64,000 bases of DNA from Agrococcus sp. ProA11 (GTDB lineage: Bacteria; Actinomycetota; Actinomycetes; Actinomycetales; Microbacteriaceae). The notes under the pieces are model-generated. The model was not told where the DNA came from. It was given only the letters and a program-made list of their open reading frames with translations, and ran no database searches. Positions within the stretch are counted from its first letter, which is position 1; every line of letters starts with the position of its first letter. The position numbers and the translations under genes were made by a program. The DNA is taken from NCBI RefSeq assembly GCF_039880525.1, contig NZ_CP156989.1:2356001-2420000 (forward strand). The letters run 5' to 3'. Of this stretch, positions 7,550 to 16,320 are shown in pieces.

Positions 7550-9504
7550 CAGACCTGTGCTTCGGTCTCGGTGTCCGGCTCCACGGCCTCGTCGACGTGC
7601 TGCGAGACGGGCAGCTCGATCGGCGGGCGGTCGCTCACCGGTCGATCGCTGTTCGACAGCCACTGCGGGCGCTCCGGCAGCTTCTGCACGTCGTGGAAGA
7701 TCGCCTCGAGCTTCAGGTGGTCGAGGGTCTCCTGCTCCAGCAGCTCGCTCGCGAGCCTGTCCAGCACGTCGCGGTTGGTGTTGAGCACCTGCCACGCCTC
7801 GGTGTGCGCCTGCTCGATGAGGGCGCGCACCTCGCGGTCGACTGCCTCCGACAGCGAGTTGGAGTAGTCGCGGCTGGAGCCGGTGTCGCGGCCGAAGAAC
7901 TGCTCGCCCTGCGCCTGGCCGAGCTTCACCGCGCCGATCGCGCTCGTCATGCCGTACTCGGTCACCATCTTGCGGGCGATGCCGCTGGCCTTCTCGATGT
8001 CGTTGCTCGCGCCCGTCGTGGGGTCGTGGAAGACGATCTCCTCCGCCACGCGGCCACCCATCGCGTAGGTGAGCTGATCGAGCAGCTCGTTGCGCGTGAC
8101 CGAGTAGCGGTCGTTGACCGGCAGCACCATCGTGTAGCCGAGTGCGCGGCCGCGGGGCAGGATCGTCACCTTCGTGACCGGGTCGGAGTGGCGCATGGCG
8201 GCGGCCGCGAGGGCGTGGCCGCTCTCGTGGTATGCGGTGATGAGCCGTTCCTTGTCGTTCATGACCCGCGACCGCCGCTGCGGGCCGGCCATCACGCGGT
8301 CGACGGCCTCATCGAGCGCCTCATCCGTGATCTGCGTCGCGTTGTTGCGCGCGGTGAGCAGCGCGGCCTCGTTGAGGACGTTGGCGAGGTCGGCTCCCGT
8401 GAAGCCGGGGGTCTTGCGGGCCAGCACCGCGAAATCGACGCCCGGTGCGATCGGCTTGCCCTTCGCGTGCACGCCGAGGATCGTCTCGCGCCCGGCCATG
8501 TCGGGCGCGTCCACCCCGATCTGCCGGTCGAAGCGTCCCGGGCGCAGCAGCGCCGGGTCGAGGATGTCGGGGCGGTTGGTCGCCGCGATCAGGATCACGT
8601 TGGTCTTGACGTCGAAGCCGTCCATCTCGACCAGCAGCTGGTTGAGGGTCTGCTCGCGCTCATCGTGCCCGCCGCCGAGGCCCGCGCCGCGGTGCCTGCC
8701 GACGGCGTCGATCTCGTCGACGAAGATGATGGCCGGCGCGTTCTGCTTCGCCTGCTCGAAGAGGTCGCGCACGCGGCTGGCACCGACGCCGACGAACATC
8801 TCGACGAAGTCCGAGCCCGAGATCGAGTAGAACGGCACACCCGCCTCACCCGCGACGGCGCGTGCGAGCAGGGTCTTGCCGGTGCCGGGAGGGCCGTAGA
8901 GCAGCACGCCCTTCGGAATCCGCGCTCCGACCGCCTGGAACTTCGTCGGGTCCTGCAGGAACTCCTTGATCTCGTGGAGCTCCTCGACGGCCTCGTCGGC
9001 GCCCGCGACATCCGAGAACTTCACCTGCGGCATGTCCTTGGTGATCAGCGTCGCCTTCGACTTGCCGAACTGCATGACGCCGCGGTTGCCGCCGGCCATG
9101 CGCATCATGAAGAAGTAGAACAGGCCCGCCAGCAGCAGCACCGGCAGCAGGATGCCCAGCATCGACAGCAGCCAGTTGGCCTGCGGCACCTCGTCGACGT
9201 AGCCGCCCTCCGGGTCGGCCGTCGTGATGGCCTCGACCACGGCGTCGCCGCGCGGCTCGACGTAGTAGAACTGCACGCGCTGGCCGAATTCGGGGTCGGC
9301 GTCGGAGAGTTCGAGGTCGACGCGCTGCTCGCCGTCGACGATGCGCGCCTGCTGCACGCGGCCGTCCTCGATCATCTGCATCCCGACGTCCGTCTGCACG
9401 GATCGGAACTGCGGCGTGATGAAGAAGCTGAACACCACACCGACGATGAGGACTGCGATGACGATCCACGGGATCGGTCCGCGCAGGAACTTCTTGAAGC
9501 TCAT
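7549..9504 (-). CDS. ftsH: ATP-dependent zinc metalloprotease FtsH
   Basis: FtsH is a membrane-anchored hexameric AAA protease that degrades misfolded membrane proteins and some regulators. The 651-residue protein has a membrane helix at 11-30, an extracytoplasmic domain, a second helix at about 113-133, Walker A GPPGTGKT (204-211), Walker B IIFVDEID (259-266), the second region of homology [19 protein letters not shown], and the zinc motif HESGH (426-430). The C-terminal 50 residues are acidic and variable, as usual. AGAAGGG lies upstream of the ATG. The usual place of ftsH directly after hpt is here interrupted by a lipoprotein gene. Confidence 0.98.
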   Translation of the reverse strand: MSFKKFLRGPIPWIVIAVLIVGVVFSFFITPQFRSVQTDVGMQMIEDGRVQQARIVDGEQRVDLELSDADPEFGQRVQFYYVEPRGDAVVEAITTADPEGGYVDEVPQANWLLSMLGILLPVLLLAGLFYFFMMRMAGGNRGVMQFGKSKATLITKDMPQVKFSDVAGADEAVEELHEIKEFLQDPTKFQAVGARIPKGVLLYGPPGTGKTLLARAVAGEAGVPFYSISGSDFVEMFVGVGASRVRDLFEQAKQNAPAIIFVDEIDAVGRHRGAGLGGGHDEREQTLNQLLVEMDGFDVKTNVILIAATNRPDILDPALLRPGRFDRQIGVDAPDMAGRETILGVHAKGKPIAPGVDFAVLARKTPGFTGADLANVLNEAALLTARNNATQITDEALDEAVDRVMAGPQRRSRVMNDKERLITAYHESGHALAAAAMRHSDPVTKVTILPRGRALGYTMVLPVNDRYSVTRNELLDQLTYAMGGRVAEEIVFHDPTTGASNDIEKASGIARKMVTEYGMTSAIGAVKLGQAQGEQFFGRDTGSSRDYSNSLSEAVDREVRALIEQAHTEAWQVLNTNRDVLDRLASELLEQETLDHLKLEAIFHDVQKLPERPQWLSNSDRPVSDRPPIELPVSQHVDEAVEPDTETEAQV

Positions 9505-9593
9505 GACGCCCTTCTGAGTCTGATGCGATCAGGCTATCGGGCGCGCGTCAGCCCGGCCGTGCTGTTCGCTCTCAGCCGGTGCCAGCCGACGGG

Positions 9594-10316
9594 CTATGCC
9601 AGCAGTTCGAGCGACATGAGGATCGCGCGGATGGTCGCGAACTCGGGGTCGCTCAGGTAGGCCTGACCGGCCTCGAGCGATGCCACCTGCCATGCCGCCG
9701 CCTCGCCGGCACCCGTGACGACGGTCTCGGAGCCGAAGCTGATCGTGCCCGTGCTCGAGTCGAAGGCGTTCACGATCGGGCATCGGGGCGACTGCGCGTC
9801 CGCTGCCGGCCGCAGGCCGACGCTGACGATCCACTGATCGCCCAGCAGCAGCCCGGCGGCGCCGAACGCGGTGCCGGGAGCCCCGGCGAGCTCGACATCC
9901 TGGCGGTCGAGGATGGCGGTGCGCCACGCGACCGCGACGCCGTCGGCGTTCACGCAGCTGCCGTCGCCCGTGTCAGGGGACTCGCGGTAGAGCAGCTGCC
10001 GCTGCCCGTCGGCCCGCAGCAGGTCGACGCCGCCCTCGGCCTCGCGCACCGACCAGTCGGCGGGGATGCGGAAGGTGGCGGTGCCGCTCGGCACGCCGAT
10101 CTGCTGCCACTCGCTCGTGTCGACGCCGGCGATCTCGGCGGGCAGCTCCGAGGGGATCTCGACCTCGGGCGTCGCCGGGGCGGTGGGCGGCGGCGCCGTG
10201 ATGCCCGGCGGGATCGAGGGCCCCGTGGTCGGCTCGGGGGTGGCCGAGCAACCAACCAGGGCCGCCGCGGCGACGATCACGGTGATCGGGGCGAGCAGGC
10301 GTGCGCGGAGCGTCAT
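9594..10316 (-). CDS. lipoprotein, paralogue A of a three-member family
   Basis: This 240-residue protein has a lipoprotein signal peptide with lipobox LVGC (Cys23), a Pro/Thr/Ala-rich linker to about residue 55 and then a globular domain starting with SEWQQIGVPSGTATFRIPADW. It ends with IRAILMSLELL. The start ATG at 10316 gives a clean signal peptide; AAGAAT lies six bases upstream, so it is probably leaderless. The two lipoproteins at 11020-11742 and 11739-12509 share the same layout and core motif. I do not recognise the family; an extracytoplasmic lipid-anchored domain of unknown role is all that can be stated. Confidence 0.85.
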   Translation of the reverse strand: MTLRARLLAPITVIVAAAALVGCSATPEPTTGPSIPPGITAPPPTAPATPEVEIPSELPAEIAGVDTSEWQQIGVPSGTATFRIPADWSVREAEGGVDLLRADGQRQLLYRESPDTGDGSCVNADGVAVAWRTAILDRQDVELAGAPGTAFGAAGLLLGDQWIVSVGLRPAADAQSPRCPIVNAFDSSTGTISFGSETVVTGAGEAAAWQVASLEAGQAYLSDPEFATIRAILMSLELLA

Positions 10317-10389
10317 GTCAACATTCTTCCAAACGAACGGGGCCTCGTGCTGAAAGGCAGGCCATCCCCACCTCGGCCGTCGCCACCGG

Positions 10390-10950
10390 CTACTCGGCGT
10401 CGGTGTAGACGTGCGGGGCGAGCACACCGATGCCGCGCATGTTGCGATACTGCTCGGCATAGTCGAGGCCGTAGCCGATGACGAACTCGTTCGGGATGTC
10501 GAAGCCGCAGTACTTCACGTCGACCTCGACCTTGAGCGCGTCGGGCTTGCGCAGCATGGTGCAGATCTCGACCGAGGCGGCGCCGCGCGACTCGAGGTTG
10601 CCGCGCAGCCACGAGAGCGTCAGGCCCGAGTCGATGATGTCCTCGACGATGAGCACGTTGCGGCCGGTGAGGTCGCTGTCGAGGTCCTTCAGGATGCGCA
10701 CGACGCCCGAGGAGACGGTGGCAGAGCCGTAGGAGGAGACCGCCATCCAGTCCATCTCGATGTGGCGGTTGAGCGCCCGCGCGAGGTCGGCCATCACCAT
10801 CACGGCGCCGCGCAGAACGCCCACGAGCAGCAGGTCCTTGCCCTCGTAGTCGGTCTCGATCCTGCGAGCGAGCTCCTCGAGCTTGGCGTGCAGCTCGTCC
10901 TCGGTGATGAGGGTCTTGGCGAGGTCGCCCTCGACGTGCGTGAAGTCCAT
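10390..10950 (-). CDS. hpt: hypoxanthine phosphoribosyltransferase
   Basis: Hpt salvages hypoxanthine or guanine with PRPP to IMP or GMP. The 186-residue protein shows VGVLRGAVMVMADLAR, the PRPP-binding VLIVEDIIDSGLTL loop and the C-terminal FVIGYGLDYAEQYRN block. The ATG at 10950 is chosen because AGGAG lies just upstream; a longer reading adds ten residues lacking family similarity. In many bacteria tilS, hpt and ftsH are adjacent; here two lipoprotein genes separate it from tilS and one separates it from ftsH. Confidence 0.97.
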   Translation of the reverse strand: MDFTHVEGDLAKTLITEDELHAKLEELARRIETDYEGKDLLLVGVLRGAVMVMADLARALNRHIEMDWMAVSSYGSATVSSGVVRILKDLDSDLTGRNVLIVEDIIDSGLTLSWLRGNLESRGAASVEICTMLRKPDALKVEVDVKYCGFDIPNEFVIGYGLDYAEQYRNMRGIGVLAPHVYTDAE

Positions 10951-11019
10951 GTGCGCTCCTGGCGATCGGCGGTGCGACAAACCTACCGCCCGCGGCCAGC
11001 CGGTCAGGGCTGAACGAGC

Positions 11020-11742
11020 TCAGACGAGGTACTCCAGCGAGAGCAGGATCTGCTTGAGCAGCGCGTATTCCTCGGTCTCGAGATAGGCCAGCGCTGCATC
11101 GCGCGAGTCGACGATCCAGAGCGGGTCGCCGCCAGAGGGCCGGAGCTCGAGCTCGGTGCTGAACGTCAGGACGCCGCCTCCCGGACCTCCCACGAGGAAG
11201 TAGAACGGGCATCCGAGCGGTGCTGTGAGGTGCGACGCCTCGGCGATGCCTGCGGCGAACGTCCAGCGGCCATCCTCCCGCTCGACCGCGACTGCGGCGA
11301 AGGTTGGTTCGCTGGACCCTTGCCCCTCGCCGAGCGCGGTGGGTGTCGACTCCAACAGCTCTGCACTCGGCTCGCAGGTGCCGCCGACATCGCCGGGAGT
11401 ATGTCCGAAACGGAGCTGCTGCTGACCGTCCGGTCGCAGTACGGCGGCGCGGTCGACGGTACCCACCTCGGTCTCTTCGAAGGTGATGTCGGCCGACCAG
11501 CCCGGAGGGATCCGGAACTGGGTGCGGCCGCTCTCGAGCCGGATCGTCTGCCAGTCGGCCATCGGATCTGCGGGGTCGGTGGTCGATGGATCGGTCGGGG
11601 CCGGCTGTACTGCCGGGGCGGTGGTCGCAGGTGCCGAAGGCGCCGCGGCAGGCGTCTCCTGCGCAGGAGCAGCGCACCCAGCGATCGCGATGCAGATGGC
11701 TCCCGCGAGGGCAGTGAACGTCAGGCGCGCGGCGATGGTCAC
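11020..11742 (-). CDS. lipoprotein, paralogue B of a three-member family
   Basis: A 240-residue lipoprotein with lipobox IAGC (Cys23), an Ala/Pro/Thr-rich linker and a domain beginning ADWQTIRLESGRTQFRIPPGW, which aligns with the cores of its two neighbours. It ends LLKQILLSLEYLV, matching the C-terminus of paralogue A. The GTG start at 11742 shares GTGA with the stop of paralogue C, so B and C are translationally coupled and follow tilS in one transcript. Function unknown; sequence divergence between the three is large, so the duplications are old. Confidence 0.85.
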   Translation of the reverse strand: MTIAARLTFTALAGAICIAIAGCAAPAQETPAAAPSAPATTAPAVQPAPTDPSTTDPADPMADWQTIRLESGRTQFRIPPGWSADITFEETEVGTVDRAAVLRPDGQQQLRFGHTPGDVGGTCEPSAELLESTPTALGEGQGSSEPTFAAVAVEREDGRWTFAAGIAEASHLTAPLGCPFYFLVGGPGGGVLTFSTELELRPSGGDPLWIVDSRDAALAYLETEEYALLKQILLSLEYLV

Positions 11743-12509
11743 GGGAGCACCGGCGCTGGCACTGCGTTCAGGTCGAGCGTGCCGATGATCTCCAGCAGTC
11801 GAGCCGCCTCATCGCCCGCGAGCCACGCCTCTGCCTCGTCAATCGAGCTCATCTCACGCTGCGTGCTGAACGAGATCGAGCGCTGACTGTCCTGCACGAG
11901 GAGGACCGGCTGTGCATTCCCATCGAGGCTTGCGGACAACGCGAGGGAGACCACGGCCGTGATCTCCGGGGAGAGGCTGTCGGCCCACGATGCCAGCGCC
12001 GCGTGGTCGAGATACGACGGGTCGAGGACGTCCTGCTCTGCCGCCGCGCGCTCCGCATCGTCCAGCGTTTCGACCCGCTCGCCAGCCACGACCCCGAACC
12101 GCGCAGCGACCCCGACGTCGTCGAACGGGCCATCCACGTAGCCGAGCTGCACCGTGCCTGACTCGTCGAGCACGTGGACGACGTTCTGCCAGCGCAGCTC
12201 GCCGTCGTACTCGAGCTCCTCGCCGTCGACCTCGGCGCTCCACGCCGGCGGGATCAGGAACGTCGCGGTGCCATTAGGAGTCGCGATCTGCTGCCAGTCG
12301 GCGTGCGGATCCGCTGGCGTGGCCGGAGTCATGCTCGGCGAGGCCGCCGCGGTCGGCTGCGCCGTCGTCGTTGGTTCGACACTGGCGGAGGGATCGCTCG
12401 TGGGGACCGCATCCACCGCGGGCTGCGCGCACGCGGTCAGCGCAAGCACCAGCGCGGTGGCGGCGCACGTCGTGATGCGCCGGGTGCGCACCGATCGGGT
12501 GTCAGCCAC
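11739..12509 (-). CDS. lipoprotein, paralogue C of a three-member family
   Basis: A 256-residue lipoprotein with lipobox LTAC (Cys27), a long Pro/Ser/Thr linker and a domain opening ADWQQIATPNGTATFLIPPAW, the same core as paralogues A and B. The GTG start at 12509 lies eight bases inside the end of tilS; a second in-frame GTG (codon 8, VRTRRITT) could serve instead and would give a shorter n-region. The overlap makes co-translation with tilS likely. Its function is not recognisable. Confidence 0.83.
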   Translation of the reverse strand: MADTRSVRTRRITTCAATALVLALTACAQPAVDAVPTSDPSASVEPTTTAQPTAAASPSMTPATPADPHADWQQIATPNGTATFLIPPAWSAEVDGEELEYDGELRWQNVVHVLDESGTVQLGYVDGPFDDVGVAARFGVVAGERVETLDDAERAAAEQDVLDPSYLDHAALASWADSLSPEITAVVSLALSASLDGNAQPVLLVQDSQRSISFSTQREMSSIDEAEAWLAGDEAARLLEIIGTLDLNAVPAPVLP

Positions 12510-13500
12510 GTGCGGCGACGAAGACGAGCCTGCGGCCCTCCCGCGTGACGCGGATGCCGGGCAGGTGGATCGGGCCCTGGCCGTGCCAGTCGGTCACGAG
12601 CCTCGAGACCTCGAGCGTCTGCTGGCGGGACAGCGCAACGTGGAACTCGCTCTGCACCGCCAAGCGGATGATGCGCTGGCGCAGCGCCGGCGGGTTCGCG
12701 GCCAGGGCGCCCGCGTCGAGCGACAGGCCGCCCTCGGCGTGCTCGACGAGGTCGAGGATCTGCTCCTGCGCGAAGTGGGCGAGCGCCTCGGCATCCTCGC
12801 GCAGCGTGTCGGCGGTGCGGGTGAGCGCGAGCGCGACGCCACCGCCCAGCACCTCGTCGAGCATCGGCAGCACCCGATGCCGGACGCGCACGCGCAGGTA
12901 GCGATCGTCGTCGTTGTGCGGATCCCGCCAGGGCGCCAGACCGGCGTCGCTGCAGGCTTGATGGGTCGTCGCTCGGCGCACCTGCAGCAGCGGGCGTCGC
13001 AGGAAGCCGATGCGACGATGCATGCCCCACAGGCTCTCGGCACCGGAGCCCCGCGCGAGGCCGATGAGGACGGTCTCCGCCTGGTCGTCGAGCGTGTGCC
13101 CGAGCAGCACGGCAGCGGCGTCGAGCTCCTTGCGCACCTGCAGGAGCGCGGCATAGCGCGCCTGGCGCGCGGCGGCCTCCGGGCTCCCGTCGGGCGCGAC
13201 GTGCACGGGGATGATGCGCACGGGGTCCAGGCCGAGCTCGCGCGCCTGATCGGCTGCGCGCTCCGCGATCTCGGCGCTGCCCGGCTGCAGGCCGTGGTCG
13301 ACGACCACGGCGCCGGCTCGCAGCCCGGAGCGCTCCGCCTCGAATGCGGTGGCCGCGGCCAGCGCGAGCGAATCGGGTCCGCCAGAGAGCGCGACGAGCA
13401 CCAGAGACCCGGCTTCGAGGTCTGCCGTCGCTTCGCGGACCGCCCGGCGCACGTCGGCGACGGCGGGCGTCAGCCGAGGACGGCGGTCGTTTTCGGGCAT
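12502..13500 (-). CDS. tilS: tRNA(Ile)-lysidine synthetase
   Basis: TilS modifies C34 of the CAU-anticodon isoleucine tRNA to lysidine, using ATP and lysine. The 332-residue protein carries the PP-loop SGGPDS (39-44), VVVDHGLQPGS, LLGHTLDDQAETVLIGLARGSG and a C-terminal substrate-binding region of actinobacterial length. The ATG at 13500 has no Shine-Dalgarno, but TAAGGT ends six bases before it, so the mRNA is probably leaderless. It is divergent from the pyrophosphatase gene with only 47 bases between starts. Confidence 0.95.
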   Translation of the reverse strand: MPENDRRPRLTPAVADVRRAVREATADLEAGSLVLVALSGGPDSLALAAATAFEAERSGLRAGAVVVDHGLQPGSAEIAERAADQARELGLDPVRIIPVHVAPDGSPEAAARQARYAALLQVRKELDAAAVLLGHTLDDQAETVLIGLARGSGAESLWGMHRRIGFLRRPLLQVRRATTHQACSDAGLAPWRDPHNDDDRYLRVRVRHRVLPMLDEVLGGGVALALTRTADTLREDAEALAHFAQEQILDLVEHAEGGLSLDAGALAANPPALRQRIIRLAVQSEFHVALSRQQTLEVSRLVTDWHGQGPIHLPGIRVTREGRRLVFVAARG

Positions 13501-13504
13501 GAAG

Positions 13505-13512
13505 TAACCTTA
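13505..13512. promoter_or_regulatory. overlapping divergent -10 elements for tilS and ppa
   Basis: The octamer TAACCTTA reads TAACCT on the plus strand and TAAGGT on the minus strand, so both directions fit TANNNT. The minus element is six bases from the tilS ATG; the plus element is placed to give a leader of about 30 bases for ppa. No convincing -35 is seen on either side. Confidence 0.5.
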
Positions 13513-13533
13513 TGCCGATTCCCCATCCCCACG

Positions 13534-13541
13534 AGAAGGAG
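13534..13541 (+). promoter_or_regulatory. ribosome binding site deciding the ppa start
   Basis: AGAAGGAG lies six bases before the TTG at 13548. An ATG at 13512 in the same frame would put this site inside the coding region and add 12 residues foreign to the family. Confidence 0.8.
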
Positions 13542-13547
13542 CCGCCG

Positions 13548-14093
13548 TTGGCCGCCTACGACGTTGTCATCGAGATCCCCAAGGGGAGCCGCAACAAGTA
13601 CGAGATCGACCACGAGACCGGTCGTGTCTACCTCGACCGCGTGCTGTTCACCACCTTCGTCTACCCCACGGACTACGGCTTCTTCGAGGGGACACTCGGC
13701 CTCGACGGTGACCCCGTCGACGCGCTCGTGCTGCTGGAGTACCCGGTGCCGCCGGGCGTCTTCGTGCGGGCGCGCCCGATCGGTCAGCTGAACATGGAGG
13801 ATGACGGCGGCATCGACACCAAGGTGATCTGCGTGCTGGAGAAGGACCCGCGCTGGGCGCACATCCAGGACATCGAGGATGTGCCGCAGCAGACGCGCAA
13901 CGAGATCGAGCACTTCTTCGAGCACTACAAGGATCTCGAGCCCGGCAAGTGGGCGAAGCTCGGTGGCTGGCAGGGCGCTGCCGCCGCCGAGGAGACGGTG
14001 CGCGCCGGCTTCGCGGCCTTCGACGCCGCGCATGGCGACGAGACCGACGAGCCCGTCGAGAAGCCTGAGGGCGGCCGCGACGTCACCGACTGA
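13548..14093 (+). CDS. ppa: inorganic pyrophosphatase
   Basis: A soluble family I pyrophosphatase hydrolysing PPi to drive biosynthesis. The 181-residue protein begins [19 protein letters not shown], then shows [20 protein letters not shown] with the Mg-binding aspartates DGDPVD and [12 protein letters not shown]. The C-terminus has a variable acidic tail ending VTD. The TTG start at 13548 is selected from the strong ribosome site and from the family N-terminus. The gene ends at a strong hairpin shared with the convergent M23 gene. Confidence 0.96.
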   Translation: MAAYDVVIEIPKGSRNKYEIDHETGRVYLDRVLFTTFVYPTDYGFFEGTLGLDGDPVDALVLLEYPVPPGVFVRARPIGQLNMEDDGGIDTKVICVLEKDPRWAHIQDIEDVPQQTRNEIEHFFEHYKDLEPGKWAKLGGWQGAAAAEETVRAGFAAFDAAHGDETDEPVEKPEGGRDVTD

Positions 14094-14106
14094 TCCCAGC
14101 ACGCAA

Positions 14107-14144
14107 CGAAGGAGGGGCGCACCGCACGGTGCGCCCCTCCTTCG
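14107..14144. terminator. bidirectional hairpin terminator
   Basis: A perfect 17-base-pair stem (CGAAGGAGGGGCGCACC with its complement) around the loop GCAC lies between the convergent ppa and M23 genes. There is no U-tract, as is common in high-GC Actinobacteria. Confidence 0.85.
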
Positions 14145-14154
14145 TCGTCCGGCG

Positions 14155-15579
14155 TCAGCGCAGCGAGACGCCGCGCGCGTTCAGGAACGACTCGGGGTTG
14201 ACCAGGGTGCCGTTCACGCGCAGCTGGAAGTGCAGATGGCAACCGGTCGAGTGACCCGTGGATCCCTCGTAGGCGACGACCTGTCCGGCGCTCACGCGCT
14301 GGCCCGGGTACACGTGAGCCGCGCGGCTCATGTGGAAGTACTCGGTCTGCACGCCGTTGCCGTGATCGATGTAGAGCATGTTGGCGCCGTAGATGTCGCG
14401 AGAGCGGAGCGTCACGGTGCCCGCGGCGGCCGCGTAGATCGGCGTGCCGCATCCGGCGGAGATGTCGATGCCCGCGTGGAGCTTCCGGCCCAGTACGCCG
14501 ACCGGGTCGTTGCGCCAGCCGTAGCCAGAGGTGAATCGACCGTAGTGCGGGGTGACCCAGCCGCTGCTGGCCGGCGGTGCGACGGGCACGGTGCCGCCTC
14601 CGCCGCTGCTGCCGCCGCCGCCCGAGCTGCCACCCCCGGCAGCTGCCGCAGCCGCAGCAGCAGCTGCGGCCTCGGCAGCGAGCCGCTGCTGCTCGGCGAT
14701 GGCGCGCTGCCTGGCCTCCTCGGCCTCGCGGCGCTCGCGCTCGATGCGCAGCCGCTCCTGCTCGGCGAGGTACGCCCGGTAGGCCTGGCCCGCCTGGTAG
14801 TCCCGCTCGGTCGCCGCGCGATTCTCGACCAGCACCGAGAGCTGCGCCTCAAGCTCGACGCGGTGGTTCTGCTCCTCCTCGACGGCGACCTGCGCCTGCA
14901 CGGCGGCTTCCTGCGCCGCGAGGTAGGCGGCATCCGCTGCCTCCTTGAGCCCCTGCAGCGCATCGCGTGCCACCGCGGCCTGATCCTGGAGCGACTGCGC
15001 GGTGTTCGCGTCGCGCTGCGCCTGCTGGTAGAGCGTGTCGGCGGTGCCCGCGACGCGATCCATCATGTCGAGCCGGTAGAGCCAGTTGTCGGCAGAGCCG
15101 GGATTGGCGAACAGCTCGGCGCTCATGTCGCCGGTGCCGCCCGAGCGCGCGAGCTGCGCAGCCAGCTGTCCGGCGGCGACCTGCGACTCCTCGGCGCGCG
15201 CCGATGCCTCGTCGGCCTGCTCCTGCAGCCGCGCGGCGACCGCGACGGCCTCGTCGTACGCTCGCTGCGCCTCGATCGCCTCCGCGGCGCGCTGGTCGGC
15301 TTCCGCCTGCGCGTTGACGGCGGCGCTCTCGAGCTGCGCGATGAGCCCGCGGATCTGCTCGATCTGCTGGTTCTTCGCCGAGACGTTGCCCCGCGCGGCT
15401 TCGACCTCCGACCACGTCGGGTATCCGTACTGGTCGACGGCGTCGGCGCTGGGCGTGCCGGGAAGCACGGTGAGCGAGACCACGGTCGCGACCGCTGCGG
15501 AGGCTGCGATGGCGATGCGGAGCCGCCGCAGTCTCGTGCGCGCTCCGCTCGCTTGCGCCTGCCGGTCGGGCTGGGCCAT
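14155..15579 (-). CDS. coiled-coil M23 family murein endopeptidase
   Basis: A secreted peptidoglycan hydrolase or divisome-type activator. The 474-residue protein has a basic N-terminus, a hydrophobic signal/anchor at about 20-45, then long Ala/Glu/Gln-rich heptad helices to about residue 320, a poly-Ala and Gly/Ser linker (GGGSSGGGGSS), and a C-terminal M23 domain with LHAGIDIS (zinc His and Asp) and CHLHFQL (HxH). The metal ligands are all present, so it should be active. The ATG at 15579 is chosen over an upstream in-frame ATG because it starts the signal peptide. It resembles the actinobacterial NlpD/EnvC-like layout. Confidence 0.92.
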   Translation of the reverse strand: MAQPDRQAQASGARTRLRRLRIAIAASAAVATVVSLTVLPGTPSADAVDQYGYPTWSEVEAARGNVSAKNQQIEQIRGLIAQLESAAVNAQAEADQRAAEAIEAQRAYDEAVAVAARLQEQADEASARAEESQVAAGQLAAQLARSGGTGDMSAELFANPGSADNWLYRLDMMDRVAGTADTLYQQAQRDANTAQSLQDQAAVARDALQGLKEAADAAYLAAQEAAVQAQVAVEEEQNHRVELEAQLSVLVENRAATERDYQAGQAYRAYLAEQERLRIERERREAEEARQRAIAEQQRLAAEAAAAAAAAAAAGGGSSGGGGSSGGGGTVPVAPPASSGWVTPHYGRFTSGYGWRNDPVGVLGRKLHAGIDISAGCGTPIYAAAAGTVTLRSRDIYGANMLYIDHGNGVQTEYFHMSRAAHVYPGQRVSAGQVVAYEGSTGHSTGCHLHFQLRVNGTLVNPESFLNARGVSLR

Positions 15580-15688
15580 GGTCTTCCCATCTTGCGGCGT
15601 CGTGCCACCGCGTTGCTCAACATCGTGCACCCAGCTCACGCCACTGTCACGACACAATCAGGGCCACGCTACCAAGTTTCATGTTCCA

Positions 15689-15707
15689 CCTGAAGGTTTT
15701 GTTCAGG
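15689..15707. promoter_or_regulatory. short inverted repeat upstream of the M23 gene
   Basis: CCTGAA, seven bases, TTCAGG lies 110 bases upstream of the M23 start in a 288-base gap. It could be an operator or a weak hairpin; the sequence alone does not decide. Confidence 0.3.
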
Positions 15708-15806
15708 CGAAGTTCAGCCAGGCGTGTCGCGAAGCTGCCCCGACGACGCCTCGCAAGCTCCCGGCGTCCCGGATCGTGCGCTGCGGACAGGCGGCGTGCG
15801 CTCGGT

Positions 15807-15836
15807 TTGCGCGAAGCGCCACGTGTCCTGTAACGT
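15807..15836 (+). promoter_or_regulatory. candidate promoter of the tRNA-Glu/Asp unit
   Basis: TTGCGC at 15807-15812 and TAACGT at 15831-15836 are 18 bases apart and the -10 lies 31 bases before the mature tRNA-Glu. Position and spacing fit a sigma-70 type promoter. Confidence 0.45.
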
Positions 15837-15867
15837 CTCTCCTCGGTAGTCGTGTGCTTCGGCACTC

Positions 15868-15940
15868 GGCCCCATCGTTTAGCGGCCTAGGACACCGCCC
15901 TTTCACGGCGGCAGCACGGGTTCGAATCCCGTTGGGGTCA
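15868..15940 (+). tRNA. tRNA-Glu (anticodon TTC)
   Basis: Acceptor GGCCCCA pairs with TGGGGTC, the anticodon loop reads CTTTCAC, and the T arm is ACGGG-TTCGAAT-CCCGT. The discriminator is A and CCA is not encoded. Confidence 0.97.
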
Positions 15941-15980
15941 CTCAGTACGGATTCTTCTGTACGATGGGTTCTACCAGTAA

Positions 15981-16055
15981 GGCCCTGTAGCGCAGTTTGG
16001 TTAGCGCGCCGCCCTGTCACGGCGGAGGTCGCGGGTTCAAGTCCCGTCAGGGTCG
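15981..16055 (+). tRNA. tRNA-Asp (anticodon GTC)
   Basis: Acceptor GGCCCTG pairs with CAGGGTC, the anticodon loop is CTGTCAC and the discriminator is G, the identity base for aspartate. CCA is not encoded. It lies 40 bases after tRNA-Glu and is followed by a hairpin terminator. Confidence 0.97.
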
Positions 16056-16063
16056 CGGTTGTG

Positions 16064-16089
16064 AAGGCCCTCTCGAAAGAGAGGGCCTT
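16064..16089 (+). terminator. hairpin terminator after tRNA-Asp
   Basis: AAGGCCCTCTC and its exact complement enclose a GAAA tetraloop, giving an 11-base-pair stem nine bases after the tRNA. Confidence 0.85.
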
Positions 16090-16130
16090 GTGCAAGGGCG
16101 GACGAGCGTCCGCCTGACTCCTCGGAGTCC

Positions 16131-16203
16131 GGCTCTGTAGCTCAGTTGGTAGAGCGCACGACTGAAAATCGTGAGGTCACGGGATCGACGCCCGTCGGAG
16201 CCA
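16131..16203 (+). tRNA. tRNA-Phe (anticodon GAA)
   Basis: Acceptor GGCTCTG pairs with CGGAGCC, the anticodon loop is CTGAAAA and the discriminator is A. The T loop is ATCGACG in place of the usual TTCGANN, so the base at T54 is A; all stems are intact. Confidence 0.96.
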
Positions 16204-16208
16204 CAGCA

Positions 16209-16233
16209 GAAGCCCCCGCCAGCCGGGGGCTTC
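16209..16233 (+). terminator. hairpin terminator after tRNA-Phe
   Basis: GAAGCCCCCG and its complement enclose CCAGC, a 10-base-pair stem six bases after the tRNA. Confidence 0.85.
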
Positions 16234-16320
16234 GTCGTTTCCGGACGCACCGGAACGCACCGGAACGCAGAGCATTCCCGTGCGGCGTTCCTGAGCCTCA
16301 AGACACGCGCAAGGCGCGAA

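Noticed and set aside
13512-13547. Longer start of the pyrophosphatase at ATG 13512
   Set aside because: It would place the AGAAGGAG ribosome site inside the gene and add residues absent from the family.
15868-16203. tRNA cluster as a phage or island attachment site
   Set aside because: No integrase, direct repeat of a tRNA end or change in base composition is seen on either side.
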